NCBI GenBank assembly: GCA_030684835.1
Contig: JAUXWZ010000132.1
Coordinates: 1-64,000, forward strand
DNA from: Beijerinckiaceae bacterium
GTDB taxonomy: Bacteria > Pseudomonadota > Alphaproteobacteria > Rhizobiales > Beijerinckiaceae
DNA length: 64,000 nt
Direction: 5' to 3'
This document shows positions 44,553-54,042 of this stretch, piece after piece. Positions within the stretch are counted from its first letter, which is position 1. Each line of letters opens with the position of its first letter. A program made the position numbers and the translations under genes. The notes under the pieces were generated by a model. It searched no databases. It had not been told where the DNA came from and saw nothing but the letters and a program-made list of their open reading frames with translations.

Positions 44553-45098
44553 TCATGCGGCGGGCGAGCCTTGCGGGGCTTCCTCGCCGTCCACTTCGTC
44601 AGGCGGATCGACGATGACGCGCCCGTTTTTTACATCGACATGCGGCGCGCACGCGCGGGTGAAGGGAACAAGCTTTGCCCCCCCGCCTTCAAGCGCGATG
44701 TCGAGAATGTCGCCGGCGCCGAAATTGAGCACGTTGGTGATGACGCCAAACGGCGTCCCGTCTTCACGCTGCGCGCGCATACCGATCAGATCGGCAATAT
44801 AGAATTCTTCCTCGTCCGGCGGCGGCAGCGCATCGCGAGCGATGTAAATTTCGAGATTGGTGAGCGCCTCTGCAGCGCTGCGGTCGCCGACGCCCTTGAG
44901 GCGCGCGACAATGATGTCGTCCTTCACCGGCCGCGCGCTTTCGATGTGAAAGCTGCGCGCGCCGGTCTGATCCGAAAGGCCCGCATAACCTGCGAGCGCC
45001 ATCGGATCCGCCGTATAGGATTTGATGCGGATTTCGCCGCGCACGCCATGGGCCGCGCCGAAGCGACCCACGAGAATGCGCGACGCTGAGTCCTGCAT
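44553..45098 (-). CDS. rimM: Ribosome maturation factor RimM
   Basis: 181 residues. The N-terminal domain has ILVGRFGAAHGVRGEIRIKS; the PRC-barrel C-domain has FYIADLIGMRAQREDGTPFG and VLNFGAGDILDIALEGG. It acts in 16S rRNA processing and 30S head assembly through S19. The start is 9 bases after the rpsP stop on the same strand, so they are co-transcribed. trmD and rplS, which normally follow, are absent. Confidence 0.93.
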   Translation of the reverse strand: MQDSASRILVGRFGAAHGVRGEIRIKSYTADPMALAGYAGLSDQTGARSFHIESARPVKDDIIVARLKGVGDRSAAEALTNLEIYIARDALPPPDEEEFYIADLIGMRAQREDGTPFGVITNVLNFGAGDILDIALEGGGAKLVPFTRACAPHVDVKNGRVIVDPPDEVDGEEAPQGSPAA

Positions 45099-45107
45099 GG
45101 ACGCTGC

Positions 45108-45482
45108 TTATTCCGAAGCCGGAGCGGCGGCGGCGGCCTGAGCGGCTGCAGCAGCCGCGGCTGCTGTGGCGGCGCGCTCTTGCGCCTTCTTCTTGGGCTG
45201 CGACTTCTCGGGGTTGTTGCGCGGTTCGCGCTTCATCACACCCACGCCATCAAGCAGGCGCGCGACGCGATCAGTCGGCTGAGCGCCCTTGGCGAGCCAT
45301 GCTGTGGCCTTTTCAGCGTCGAGCACGAGGCGCGTGGCGTCATCCTTCGGGCGCAGCGGATCGAACGTGCCAAGACGCTCGATGAAGCGGCCATCGCGCG
45401 GCATGCGCGCGTCAGCGACAACGATGCGATAAAAAGGGCGCTTCTTGGCGCCGCCACGGGAGAGACGAATCTTGAGGGACAT
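45108..45482 (-). CDS. rpsP: 30S ribosomal protein S16
   Basis: 124 residues starting [20 protein letters not shown], with [20 protein letters not shown] and [20 protein letters not shown]. It has the alpha-proteobacterial Ala- and Lys-rich tail ([22 protein letters not shown]). It lies between ffh (96 bases upstream) and rimM in the conventional ffh-rpsP-rimM order. Confidence 0.95.
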   Translation of the reverse strand: MSLKIRLSRGGAKKRPFYRIVVADARMPRDGRFIERLGTFDPLRPKDDATRLVLDAEKATAWLAKGAQPTDRVARLLDGVGVMKREPRNNPEKSQPKKKAQERAATAAAAAAAAQAAAAAPASE

Positions 45483-45578
45483 GCTTGCTTCCTTTCAGGA
45501 GTTTCCAGAGTTTTCAAAGACTTCAGGTTTTTCAAAGTTTCATGGGCGCTGACGCATCTGCGCGCGCTGTTCAGTGGT

Positions 45579-47141
45579 TCACTTCTTCTTTCCGAACGGG
45601 TTGAAGCCGCCAAGGCCCGGCAGGCCTCCGCCCTTCGGCCCAAGCCCCGGAAGGCCCCCGCCGCCGAAAGGATTTCCGCCCGTAAGACCGGGTGGCGGAG
45701 ACGACGGCAGCTTCGGCATTGCGCCGCCTGCCCCGCCTTCCATCTGCTTCTGCATTTCCGCCATCTGCTCCGGCGACGGCATGCCGCCACCGCCGCCAAG
45801 TCCAAACGCCTGCGCCATACGTCCCAACGGCCCGCGCTTGTTGGCGCCGCCCATAGACTTCATCATGTCGGCCATCTGGCGATGCTGCTTGAGCAGCCGG
45901 TTGAGGTCTTCGACCCTCATGCCCGAGCCCGCCGCAATGCGCTTCTTGCGCGAGGCCTTGAGGATATCCGGGTTGCGCCGCTCCAGAGGCGTCATGGACA
46001 TGATCATCGCGCGCTGGCGCTTGATCATCTTGTCATCGACGCCCGCCTTGGCGATCTGATCCTTCATCTTGCCCATGCCCGGCAACATGCCGAGCACGCC
46101 GCCCATGCCGCCAATCTTTTCCACCTGCGCGAGCTGTTCGGAAAGATCGTCGAGATCGAACTTGCCCTTGCGCATGCGCTCGGCGATCGCCTGCGCCTTT
46201 TCGGCATCGATGCTCTGCGCGGCCCTTTCAACGAGCGCGACGATGTCGCCCATGCCCAGAATGCGGTTGGCCACGCGCTCGGGATGGAAATCGTCGAGAT
46301 CGTCAACCTTCTCGCCCGTGCCGATGAGCTTGATCGGCTTGCCGGTGACCGCGCGCATGGAGAGCGCGGCGCCGCCGCGGCCGTCGCCATCCGTGCGGGT
46401 GAGCACGATGCCGGTGATGCCGACGCGCTCATCAAAATTCTTGGCGAGATTGACCGCGTCCTGACCGGTAAGGCTGTCGGCCACAAGCAGGATTTCATGC
46501 GGGCGCGCGACGGCCTTGATCTCCGCCATCTCCGCCATCAGCGGCTCATCGATATGCGTGCGGCCCGCCGTGTCGAGCAGGACGACGTCATAGCCCTGCA
46601 GACGCGCGGCCTGTTCGGCGCGCTGGGCGATCTGCACCGGGCTCTGGCCCGCGATGATGGGCAGCGTGTCGATGCCGATCTGCCGACCGAGAATCGCAAG
46701 CTGCTCCTGGGCGGCAGGACGCTTCACGTCGAGCGAGGCCATCAGCACCTTGCGCTTCATCCGGTCGGTGAGGCGCTTGGCGATCTTGGCGGTGGTTGTC
46801 GTCTTGCCCGCGCCCTGCAGACCCACCATCATGATGGCGACAGGCGCGGCGGCTTCGAGATTAATCGGATCAACGCTCGAGCCCAGCGTCTCCACCAGCA
46901 CGTCGTTGACGATCTTCACGACCATTTGGCCGGGCGTGACAGACTTTACGACATTGGCGCCGACAGCCTTGGCGCGCACCTTGTCCGTGAACGAACGCAC
47001 CACATCCAGCGCGACATCGGCCTCCAGCAGCGCCCGGCGCACTTCGCGCATGGCCGCGTTGACGTCCTCCTCGGAGAGGGCGCCGCGCCGCGTCAGCTTG
47101 TCGAATATGCCGGAGAGCTTTTCGGAAAGGCCCTCGAACAT
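45579..47141 (-). CDS. ffh: Signal recognition particle protein Ffh
   Basis: 520 residues, slightly longer than E. coli Ffh. The N-domain is followed by the G-domain: MVGLQGAGKTTTTAKIAKRL (Walker A), DVVLLDTAGRTHID, LTRTDGDGRGGAALS and GTGEKVDDLDDFHPERVANR. The Met-rich M-domain includes KQHRQMADMMKSMGG, which binds signal peptides and the SRP RNA. The C-terminus is Gly/Pro-rich (LPGLGPKGGGLPGLGGFNPF). It works with FtsY, encoded at 57589. A 265-base region precedes it, divergent from 47407. Confidence 0.96.
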   Translation of the reverse strand: MFEGLSEKLSGIFDKLTRRGALSEEDVNAAMREVRRALLEADVALDVVRSFTDKVRAKAVGANVVKSVTPGQMVVKIVNDVLVETLGSSVDPINLEAAAPVAIMMVGLQGAGKTTTTAKIAKRLTDRMKRKVLMASLDVKRPAAQEQLAILGRQIGIDTLPIIAGQSPVQIAQRAEQAARLQGYDVVLLDTAGRTHIDEPLMAEMAEIKAVARPHEILLVADSLTGQDAVNLAKNFDERVGITGIVLTRTDGDGRGGAALSMRAVTGKPIKLIGTGEKVDDLDDFHPERVANRILGMGDIVALVERAAQSIDAEKAQAIAERMRKGKFDLDDLSEQLAQVEKIGGMGGVLGMLPGMGKMKDQIAKAGVDDKMIKRQRAMIMSMTPLERRNPDILKASRKKRIAAGSGMRVEDLNRLLKQHRQMADMMKSMGGANKRGPLGRMAQAFGLGGGGGMPSPEQMAEMQKQMEGGAGGAMPKLPSSPPPGLTGGNPFGGGGLPGLGPKGGGLPGLGGFNPFGKKK

Positions 47142-47406
47142 GCGTCCATCCTTGGTTGCGGGCCCGCCGGAAACGCCTCAGACCAAACGTGCAAAGCACG
47201 AAAGCGCCCGGGGGCGCATCGCGCTGCCGGGCGTTGACCTCCAGTCTCAAAGGACCGGTGGGCTTGATAGAAGAACGTCTCTGACGAGAGTTTCGAGCGG
47301 TTTCTTACGAGGGAAGGCCCGCAAAGTCAACGAAAGCCGGGTAATCCGCCAACCTGTGCTATCTAAGCGGCGTCTTTAACAGCAATCAAACAACCTGGAC
47401 GTCCGC

Positions 47407-47847
47407 ATGTCTCGATACATGGCTATGGTCAATGCAGAAAACTGCCCCCGCGCCATCGCTCGCCCAAAATCAGCTGCAGACTGGAATGGCGGCTCGTTGA
47501 CGATTTCCGGCAAGGCGCTCCCCCGCAAGATCGCCCGCAGCGCCCGTGTGCGCACGCCGGTTCAGGAGGGCGACGAAATCTGGATTTGCACCGATGAAGT
47601 CGGGATCGTGGCCTTCGGGCGCGCTCAGAACGTCGAGGCCTCTTCCGGCAGCTTGACCATAACCCTCCGGGACGTCGTGCTTCTAACCCAGCCTTGCGCC
47701 CTGTCCGACTTCCCAAAGTCAGGCTCTGGATCGGCCATCATCACGCAACTTCAAGGCTATCGCCACCCGGACATCTATTTGCTCGACGAGCCGGTTTATG
47801 ACGAGCTGCAAACCGTGCTGGACGCACGGCTCGACAAGAAGCCATAA
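47407..47847 (+). CDS. Hypothetical protein, 146 residues
   Basis: Begins MSRYMAMVNAENCPRAIARP. The middle part VQEGDEIWICTDEVGIVAFG is the kind of beta segment seen in PUA/EVE-type domains, but similarity is too short to assign. It ends PVYDELQTVLDARLDKKP. It is soluble, with no signal peptide. It lies 265 bases from the divergent ffh and 27 bases from the convergent monooxygenase gene. Function unknown. Confidence 0.55.
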   Translation: MSRYMAMVNAENCPRAIARPKSAADWNGGSLTISGKALPRKIARSARVRTPVQEGDEIWICTDEVGIVAFGRAQNVEASSGSLTITLRDVVLLTQPCALSDFPKSGSGSAIITQLQGYRHPDIYLLDEPVYDELQTVLDARLDKKP

Positions 47848-47874
47848 CGGGCCATTGCCCTTTCGCTTCATCCT

Positions 47875-49527
47875 TCAGGAAAACCCTGCCGCCTGCGCCA
47901 GCACGGCGTCAGCGTCCGCCCCTGCTCCGCCGCGCCAGGCGACGATCTGGTCGGGGCGAATAAGCGCGAGGTCGGCTTCGTAGAGCTCGCGCGCCTCGTC
48001 TCCCGCGACGTCCACGACCTTGAGATCAATGCCCCGCGCCGCTGCGGCTTTCGCAAAGGCCGACGCGTCCGGCGTACGCGAACCCAGTCGCAACAGCGTC
48101 CATTCAAAGTTGAACCCGTCATAGAGCGAAGCCCCATCGCCAAGCCACACATGGGGGGCGCGCCCGCCGGGACAGGCGCTGGGATGATAAATGTTGGGCC
48201 CATCGGGCGGCGGCGCCGAGCCATCGGCCACGATCACCGGCGATCCATCGTAGCGTGCGCCGAGCGTGAAACCGGGGATGTTGAATTCAGCCCGCGCATG
48301 CGCGTTGTAGTGATCGCCCGCCTGCGCGCGCGCAGCCACGCCCTCCGGCGTATCGTCCTCGATATGCGTAAGCGGGCGGAAATTGCCGAGAGAATCCGCC
48401 AACGCCCGCGCGTAGCCTGTGTTGCGCCGCGCAACGGCCCAACGCTCGTGATGATAGCTTTCAAGAAGATGCGGCCCTGCACGGCCCCGCACGGCCATTG
48501 CGAGCTTCCAGCCCAGATTGACCGCGTCCTCGATGGCCGTGTTGTAACCCATGCCGCCAGCGGGCGTGAACAGATGCGCAGCGTCGCCGCCCAGAAAGAC
48601 GTTGCCCTGCTGTACACGGTCGGCGACGAGCGCGTGGCCCGCTGTCCACCCATTCATCTCCAGCACTTCGCCTTCCACTGCGCGCCCTGTCGCCGTGCGA
48701 AAAATATCTGCGGCCTGCGCCTTCGTGATGCGCTCCTCGCTCTCGTCCGCACGCAATTGCGTATGAAACGCAAACTCTCCACGCCCGTCGACTGCAGCCA
48801 TATAGGCCCGTCGCTCAGGGTTAAACGCGACATACATCCATGCCGCGCCGTGCGGCGACACTTTGTAGAAGTCCGGCGCGCGCATGTAGATTGCGAACAT
48901 GCGGCCGCCCATAAAATCGCGCTGAATGGCGGCGTCGCCCACCCAGCCAAATCCTAGCTTGCGGCGCACCTGCGAGCGCGCCCCATCGGCGCCCACGAGA
49001 TAGCGCGCGCGGATCGAGAACACGCCAGCCTCATCCTCCGCCTGCGCCTCCACATGCGTTCCGTGATCTTCAAACTCAATCAGCCGCGTGCGAAAACGAA
49101 TGTCATTCGTCGCCCATTTCGTCGCGTGTTTCAGCAGCACCGGCTCGACATATTTCTGCGACACGCGATGCGGTAGTTCCGCCGCGCTCCACGATCCAGA
49201 CAGACCGCGAATAATCTGCCGCGCGTCCTTTGACGCAGGCAGGCTAAAGCGAGCAAGCTCATGCGTCGCAAAGCGCGTGAAGTAAGCAATGTCGGTGGGA
49301 TAATCGGCAGGCAGGCCCAGCGCGCGAATTTCGTCCGCAAAACCGAGGCGGCGGTAATGCTCCATCGTGCGCGCCTGTGTCGCGTTCGCCTGCGGATTGT
49401 AGGCAGTTCCGCCCTTCGCATCGATGACGAGCGTGCGCACGCCCCGTGGCCCCAATTCATTGGCGAGCATGAGCCCGCACGGGCCCGCGCCAACAATCAG
49501 CACATCGGTTTCGATGGAACGCGTCAT
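47875..49527 (-). CDS. FAD-dependent aromatic monooxygenase (PheA/TfdB type)
   Basis: 550 residues from ATG 49527 (GGAGGAAATC upstream). N-terminal FAD dinucleotide fold TDVLIVGAGPCGLMLANELG; the middle DG motif LVGADGARSQVRRKLG; the second FAD motif VFLGGDAAHLFTPAGGMGYN with IEDAVNLGWKLA. A C-terminal thioredoxin-like region completes the phenol 2-monooxygenase/TfdB layout. It uses NADPH and O2 to hydroxylate a phenolic ring. No regulator or ring-cleavage gene is directly beside it, and the substrate is not predictable. The family call is firm. Confidence 0.87.
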   Translation of the reverse strand: MTRSIETDVLIVGAGPCGLMLANELGPRGVRTLVIDAKGGTAYNPQANATQARTMEHYRRLGFADEIRALGLPADYPTDIAYFTRFATHELARFSLPASKDARQIIRGLSGSWSAAELPHRVSQKYVEPVLLKHATKWATNDIRFRTRLIEFEDHGTHVEAQAEDEAGVFSIRARYLVGADGARSQVRRKLGFGWVGDAAIQRDFMGGRMFAIYMRAPDFYKVSPHGAAWMYVAFNPERRAYMAAVDGRGEFAFHTQLRADESEERITKAQAADIFRTATGRAVEGEVLEMNGWTAGHALVADRVQQGNVFLGGDAAHLFTPAGGMGYNTAIEDAVNLGWKLAMAVRGRAGPHLLESYHHERWAVARRNTGYARALADSLGNFRPLTHIEDDTPEGVAARAQAGDHYNAHARAEFNIPGFTLGARYDGSPVIVADGSAPPPDGPNIYHPSACPGGRAPHVWLGDGASLYDGFNFEWTLLRLGSRTPDASAFAKAAAARGIDLKVVDVAGDEARELYEADLALIRPDQIVAWRGGAGADADAVLAQAAGFS

Positions 49528-49595
49528 GATTTCCTCCACGCCAGCGCCTAACGCACCCGCGCGCGCGCGTCAAAGCTCCGCTTTCTCCAGTACTG

Positions 49596-51152
49596 TCAGC
49601 GCCAGAAGCGCGGCGCCTTGCGGAAAGCCTTCCAGGCCACGCCAAGATGGGCGTCTGCGTCCGCAGCGCCCCGCGCCGTCCAGCCGTCGACCACGCCCGC
49701 CGCCCGCACGCCAGCTGCGCCAGCGACCCTTTGAATTTCCGCCACGGTGGCGCGCGCCACGACTGAATCGTTGTAGGCGCCCAGAGCCTCCTGCAGATCG
49801 CCAATGGCGCGCTGAAATTTTTTCGACCTGCGACTCTTGCCAAACAGACTCAAGAAAAAGTCTGAGGCGTATCTGAGATTTTTAAGGGCGATACGCGTCT
49901 CGTGTCGCGCTTCGGGCGGCAGCTCCACAAGATTCTTGCCCCGCTTGTGCGCGCGCTTGTCGAGACGATTGAGCGCTTGTTTGGCGAAGTCGACCGCGCT
50001 CATCGCCAGATCGTTGTCTTCGCCTGCCCGCCATTCGCGCCGCGAAATCATCTCTTGCAGCTCAAGCACAAAGCGCGACGTATCGGGCGCATCCAGCAGA
50101 GCGCGCACATGCGCATATGCAGCGGCGCGTTTCTTGTCTGACGCTTTTACAAGCGGCTTGAAATCAATGAGCCCCTCAAGTGCGCGCGCAGGACCGCTGT
50201 CCACCAATTCCCGCAGCACGTCCTGCTCACGCGCCTCGCCCATTGCGCTGGCGATCTCTTTCGCCCTCATGCGAAAGCGCAAGAAACTCTCATACGGGAA
50301 AATCTTGGAAAAAATTCCAAGCGCTGAACGAAGACGCCGCAGCGCAACGCGCATCTGGTGCACCGCCTCCGGACAGTGAGGAGAGAAAGCCGGCCAGTTC
50401 GCGACAAACTGCTTGAGATTGGCGTCAAGAATGGCGGCGATTGCGTCGTCAATTGACGCCTTACTCAAAAGCACAGGTTTTCGGGCCCGCACTTCTGCTG
50501 GCGAGACGCCGGTGGCGAGCCAATGACCACGAAGCCCTTTTGGGGCCGCTGTGACGCGAAACTCGTAATCCATGAAACGCCGCGCAAAATCATACAACGC
50601 TGCGGGATCGCCTTGCTTTAGCTCAAGTTCAAGTTCCGAGATCACAGCTTTTCGCCCGCCCGCCTGGATACGCCCGACGTCCAGCGCAGCTTCAATCGAT
50701 GCGCCTTTATGTTCGATGAGCGCTACGCGGCGGCCAAACGTCGTTTGTGATCGGGGTTCCAGCGCCATGCCTGCGGTCGTCTGCGCAATGAGCGCGTCAG
50801 CTTCCGGCCCAAGCATCTCTGGGTGCGGCGCGTCGCCTTGAATGGCCACCTCAACTTCGCCGCGCGCAAAAATGCCTTCCGCCCCCTTTGGCGGCCACTT
50901 GAAAGTCAGCATCCGGCGGCGCCCGATGCTGCGAACGCGCAGCGACATGCCCGCATGCGAGAGCGCGTTGTCCGCCGTGTCAAAATATGTCGTGCGAAAC
51001 GTACGGCTGCGCGAAAACGCAACGCCTGCAAAAAGCGGAAGCTCTGACGCGCCCCGCAAAACCGATGGCTTTGCTTCGAGCTTGACCTCTATTTCCCGTG
51101 ACGAATCCGCGAGGCTGAGAATGCTCGGCTCTTCACCATCCGTCACAGACAT
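49596..51152 (-). CDS. CYTH and CHAD domain protein (inorganic polyphosphate-related)
   Basis: About 518 residues: an N-terminal CYTH domain (SREIEVKLEAKPSVLRG with the E-x-E-x-K motif, RTTYFDTADNALSHAGM), then a C-terminal CHAD domain of helices with conserved histidines (HQMRVALRRLRSALGIFSKI, ARHETRIALKNLRYASDFFL). CYTH members act as triphosphatases; CHAD helices bind polyphosphate. Start choice is uncertain between ATG 51152, GTG 51146 (AGGAG at seven bases) and ATG 51170. It is a single gene, divergent from the receptor gene at 51278. Confidence 0.85.
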   Translation of the reverse strand: MSVTDGEEPSILSLADSSREIEVKLEAKPSVLRGASELPLFAGVAFSRSRTFRTTYFDTADNALSHAGMSLRVRSIGRRRMLTFKWPPKGAEGIFARGEVEVAIQGDAPHPEMLGPEADALIAQTTAGMALEPRSQTTFGRRVALIEHKGASIEAALDVGRIQAGGRKAVISELELELKQGDPAALYDFARRFMDYEFRVTAAPKGLRGHWLATGVSPAEVRARKPVLLSKASIDDAIAAILDANLKQFVANWPAFSPHCPEAVHQMRVALRRLRSALGIFSKIFPYESFLRFRMRAKEIASAMGEAREQDVLRELVDSGPARALEGLIDFKPLVKASDKKRAAAYAHVRALLDAPDTSRFVLELQEMISRREWRAGEDNDLAMSAVDFAKQALNRLDKRAHKRGKNLVELPPEARHETRIALKNLRYASDFFLSLFGKSRRSKKFQRAIGDLQEALGAYNDSVVARATVAEIQRVAGAAGVRAAGVVDGWTARGAADADAHLGVAWKAFRKAPRFWR

Positions 51153-51277
51153 TCTCCTCTGCGCTTGCATGAGTCATCTCGCATGCAACGAGTCATTTGG
51201 CCAACTCGCCCGGCGCTTGCCTACGCCCCCTCGGCGCGCCACAATGCTTTCCAGTTAAGAAACAACCGGAGGGAACA

Positions 51278-52288
51278 ATGCAAAGACGCTTGCGCGCCGT
51301 ACTTGCTTCAATCGCTATCATAGTGTCGGCGCCCGCTTTCGCAAATGACGTGGAGAATTTCTACAAAGGGCGCAACATCAGCTTCCTCGTTGGCGTCAGC
51401 CAGGGCGGCGGGTACGATACCGATCTGCGCCTCGTCGCGCGACACATCACGAAGCACATTCCCGGGCGCCCGACTGCCGTGCCGCAAAACATGACCGGCG
51501 CGACCGGCCTTGTGATGACCAATTACATGTATCGCGTCGCCCCCCGCGACGGTTCCGTTGTCGCGCTCATTCAGAACGGCCTTCCCACCTTTCAGGCGGT
51601 CGGTCGTGAAGGCGTGCAGTTTGACGCGCGCGAATTTCAGTGGATCGGCTCCCTTGCTCCCACCGTCGAGACGATGATCACGACGGAAGCAAGCAAAATC
51701 CGCACGGTGGAAGACGCGAAGAAGCGCGACGTGATCGCAGGCTCCAATGGCGCGTCGGGCATTACCTACATGTATCCATTGATGATGAACGACATGCTCG
51801 GCACCAAGTTCAAGATGGTCACCGGCTATCCGGGCTCCGGCCAGCTTAATCTGGCGATGGAGCGCGGCGAGGTCGACGGGCGCAACAATTCGTGGACCAG
51901 CATCAAGTCCACGAAGCCGAACTGGATCGCGGACAAGCTGATCCATGTGCTCGTCTATTCCGGACCCAAGCAGGACGATTTGCCGGGCGTGCCGCACTTT
52001 CTGGAATTGATCGAGAATCCGGAGGATCGCGCCGTCGCGCGCGTCGTGACGTCGGGCGGCAGCCTCGGCCGGCCCTTCACCGTGGCGCCTGGCGTGCCAG
52101 CCGAGCGCGTCGCCGCGCTGCGCACGGCCTTCACCGACATGCTGAAGGACCCGGAGTTCATCAAGGACGCGACGTCGTTGCGGATCGAGCTTCAGCCGAT
52201 TTCGCACCAGGAGCTGAAGAAGGTGATCGACGACCTGTTCGCGACGCCCGACCACCTGAAGGAACGCGCGCGTAAGTATTTCAACTGA
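51278..52288 (+). CDS. TctC-like periplasmic substrate-binding protein 6
   Basis: 336 residues from ATG 51278, preceded by CGGAGGGAAC. A signal peptide ends near SAPAFA, then DVENFYKGRNISFLVG, SQGGGYDTDLRLVARHITKH, MTGATGLVMTNYMYRVAPRD and FKMVTGYPGSGQLNLAMERG. It is the same divergent TctC branch as the others. It is followed by a terminator-like hairpin and then the UbiD-family gene, 128 bases on. No permease is encoded. The ligand may be an aromatic acid, given the neighbouring decarboxylases (inference). Confidence 0.85.
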   Translation: MQRRLRAVLASIAIIVSAPAFANDVENFYKGRNISFLVGVSQGGGYDTDLRLVARHITKHIPGRPTAVPQNMTGATGLVMTNYMYRVAPRDGSVVALIQNGLPTFQAVGREGVQFDAREFQWIGSLAPTVETMITTEASKIRTVEDAKKRDVIAGSNGASGITYMYPLMMNDMLGTKFKMVTGYPGSGQLNLAMERGEVDGRNNSWTSIKSTKPNWIADKLIHVLVYSGPKQDDLPGVPHFLELIENPEDRAVARVVTSGGSLGRPFTVAPGVPAERVAALRTAFTDMLKDPEFIKDATSLRIELQPISHQELKKVIDDLFATPDHLKERARKYFN

Positions 52289-52302
52289 CGCGACATGGGG
52301 AT

Positions 52303-52338
52303 AAGGGGCCGGCGGAAACTTGCCGCGCTGGCCCTTTT
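52303..52338 (+). terminator. Imperfect hairpin with T run after receptor 6
   Basis: AAGGGGCCGGCGG pairs imperfectly with CCGCGCTGGCCC, followed by TTTT, 15 bases after the stop of the receptor gene. It would separate the receptor from the UbiD-family gene, at least partly. Confidence 0.55.
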
Positions 52339-52416
52339 GCGCCCACGCGCGCCCCGTGGCATAGAGCCTCAGGAGCGGGCAGCGCGCCCGTGCAAAACCA
52401 GTTCGCGGAGCACGAC

Positions 52417-53970
52417 ATGGACGACAGGGGCCCGAATACCGTGAAGAAGCCGGTTCAGGATCTTCGCGAATGGCTCGCACGGGTCGAGGAGATCGGCGAA
52501 CTTCTGCGCATCGACAAACCCGTCGAACGCGACGAGGAAATGAGCGCCATTTCCTATCTTCTCGCCAAGCAAAAATCCTCGCCAGCCGTCCTGTTCAACA
52601 AGACTGCCGGGTTCGAGAACAACAAGATTGGCGCGCGTCATCTCTGGTCGCCATTTGGGCCCAGCATCCGGCGCATCGCCATCTCGCTGGAAGAGCATCC
52701 CGACACGCCAACGGTTGAACTCATCCGCCGCACCAAGGACAAGCTGAAACAGCGCACCCCACCGCGCGAAGTCTCAGCAGCAGAAGCGCCCATTTACGAA
52801 AACTCTCTCTACGGCGACGACATCGATCTTGATTTATTGCCGATCCCCAAGCACTGGCCGCGCGACGGCGGCCGCTATGCGGGCACGGCTGACGCGGTGA
52901 TCACGAAGGACCCCGAGACGGGTTACTTCAACGTCGGCACGTACCGCATGATGCAGCAGGACAAGAACCATACGGGCCTTTATCTCTCGCCCGGCAAGGA
53001 CGCGCGTCTGCACATCCAGAAGGCGTGGGATCGCGGCGAGTCGCTGGAAGTCGCCGCCGCATGGGGCATCGACCCGCTGTTCATGCTGGTCGGCTCACAG
53101 AGCTTCCCCAAGACCGTCTCGGAATATGAATACGCCGGCGGCATCAAGGGACAGCCGATCCCCGTCGTGAAGGGCAAGACGACAAGCCTGATGATTCCGG
53201 CCAATGCCGAAATCGTCGTGGAAGGCGTCATCCGGCCCAACGCGCTGCGCGCAGAAGGTCCGTTTGGCGAGTTCACCGGCTATTACGGCAAGCCGGAAGC
53301 CGCGTGCCCGCTGGTCGAGATCACCGCGATCCATTATCGCACCAGCCCTATCCTGACCAACGCGCTGATGGCGGATTATCCGTCCTGCGAACAGAGCGGC
53401 TTTTTCGCCATCCTGCGCGGCGCGAAAATCTGGGACGATCTCGACAAGCTCGGCATCCTCGGCATTCACGGCGTTTATTCGCATCCCGCCGCCGCCGGCG
53501 GTTTCGGCATGACGATCATCTCCCTACAGCAGCGCTACGCTGGTCATGCCGCGCAGGTGCTTGCGCTCGCCGCGCAAGTGCCGGGCGGCGCCTATTACAC
53601 CAAGTTCGTGATCGCGGTGGACGAGGACGTCGATCCCACCGACATCGACCAGGTGTTGTGGGCGATGGGCAGCCGCTGCAATCCGATCGACGACATGGAC
53701 ATTCTGCGCAACACGTGGAGCACGCCGCTCGACCCTTGCCAGAATCCCCCCGAGAAGCGGCCCTACGGCTCAAAGGTTCTCATCAACGCGTGCAAGGACC
53801 ACCGCTATCTGCCGGTGTTTTCCGCCCGCACCACGCTGCGCAAGTCTGTCTACGACAAGGTCGCGGCGCGCTGGGATGAACTCGGCCTTCCCGGCAAGGC
53901 GCCGGACGTGCGCGCCTATGAGACGGAAGACAAGTTCACCTATCAGGAAGAGGGCCAGCATACGAAGTAA
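52417..53970 (+). CDS. UbiD family decarboxylase (prenylated-FMN type)
   Basis: 517 residues from ATG 52417 (CGGAGCACGAC). The family needs prenyl-FMN made by a UbiX-type enzyme. Visible signatures are VQDLREWLARVEEIGELLRI, then YFNVGTYRMMQQDKNHTGLY, and ALRAEGPFGEFTGYYGKPE with the cofactor-site Glu, followed by HPAAAGGFGMTIISLQQRY and MGSRCNPIDDMDIL. Members decarboxylate hydroxybenzoates, cinnamates, pyrrole carboxylates or ubiquinone precursors. No ubiX is in the window. Position beside other aromatic genes suggests a catabolic rather than ubiquinone role (inference). Confidence 0.87.
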   Translation: MDDRGPNTVKKPVQDLREWLARVEEIGELLRIDKPVERDEEMSAISYLLAKQKSSPAVLFNKTAGFENNKIGARHLWSPFGPSIRRIAISLEEHPDTPTVELIRRTKDKLKQRTPPREVSAAEAPIYENSLYGDDIDLDLLPIPKHWPRDGGRYAGTADAVITKDPETGYFNVGTYRMMQQDKNHTGLYLSPGKDARLHIQKAWDRGESLEVAAAWGIDPLFMLVGSQSFPKTVSEYEYAGGIKGQPIPVVKGKTTSLMIPANAEIVVEGVIRPNALRAEGPFGEFTGYYGKPEAACPLVEITAIHYRTSPILTNALMADYPSCEQSGFFAILRGAKIWDDLDKLGILGIHGVYSHPAAAGGFGMTIISLQQRYAGHAAQVLALAAQVPGGAYYTKFVIAVDEDVDPTDIDQVLWAMGSRCNPIDDMDILRNTWSTPLDPCQNPPEKRPYGSKVLINACKDHRYLPVFSARTTLRKSVYDKVAARWDELGLPGKAPDVRAYETEDKFTYQEEGQHTK

Positions 53971-53977
53971 GCTCGCG

Positions 53978-54001
53978 GGGGCGCTTTAACGCGCCCCTTT
54001 T
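53978..54001 (+). terminator. Rho-independent terminator after the UbiD-family gene
   Basis: GGGGCGC, loop TTTAAC, GCGCCCC, then TTTT, beginning seven bases after the stop at 53970. A compact 7-bp GC stem with a T run. Confidence 0.75.
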
Positions 54002-54042
54002 GCCGCCACAACGCGTCATGCGCGGGCTTGCCCCGCGCACCA

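Noticed and set aside
45180..47237. Long + strand open frame of 685 residues opposite ffh and rpsP
   Set aside because: His/Arg/Leu-rich composition is typical of an antisense shadow in GC-rich DNA; ffh and rpsP fully explain the region.
47142..47406. Possible structured RNA upstream of ffh
   Set aside because: Only a 7-bp GC stem (CGCCCGG/CCGGGCG) with a long loop; not enough for an RNA gene.
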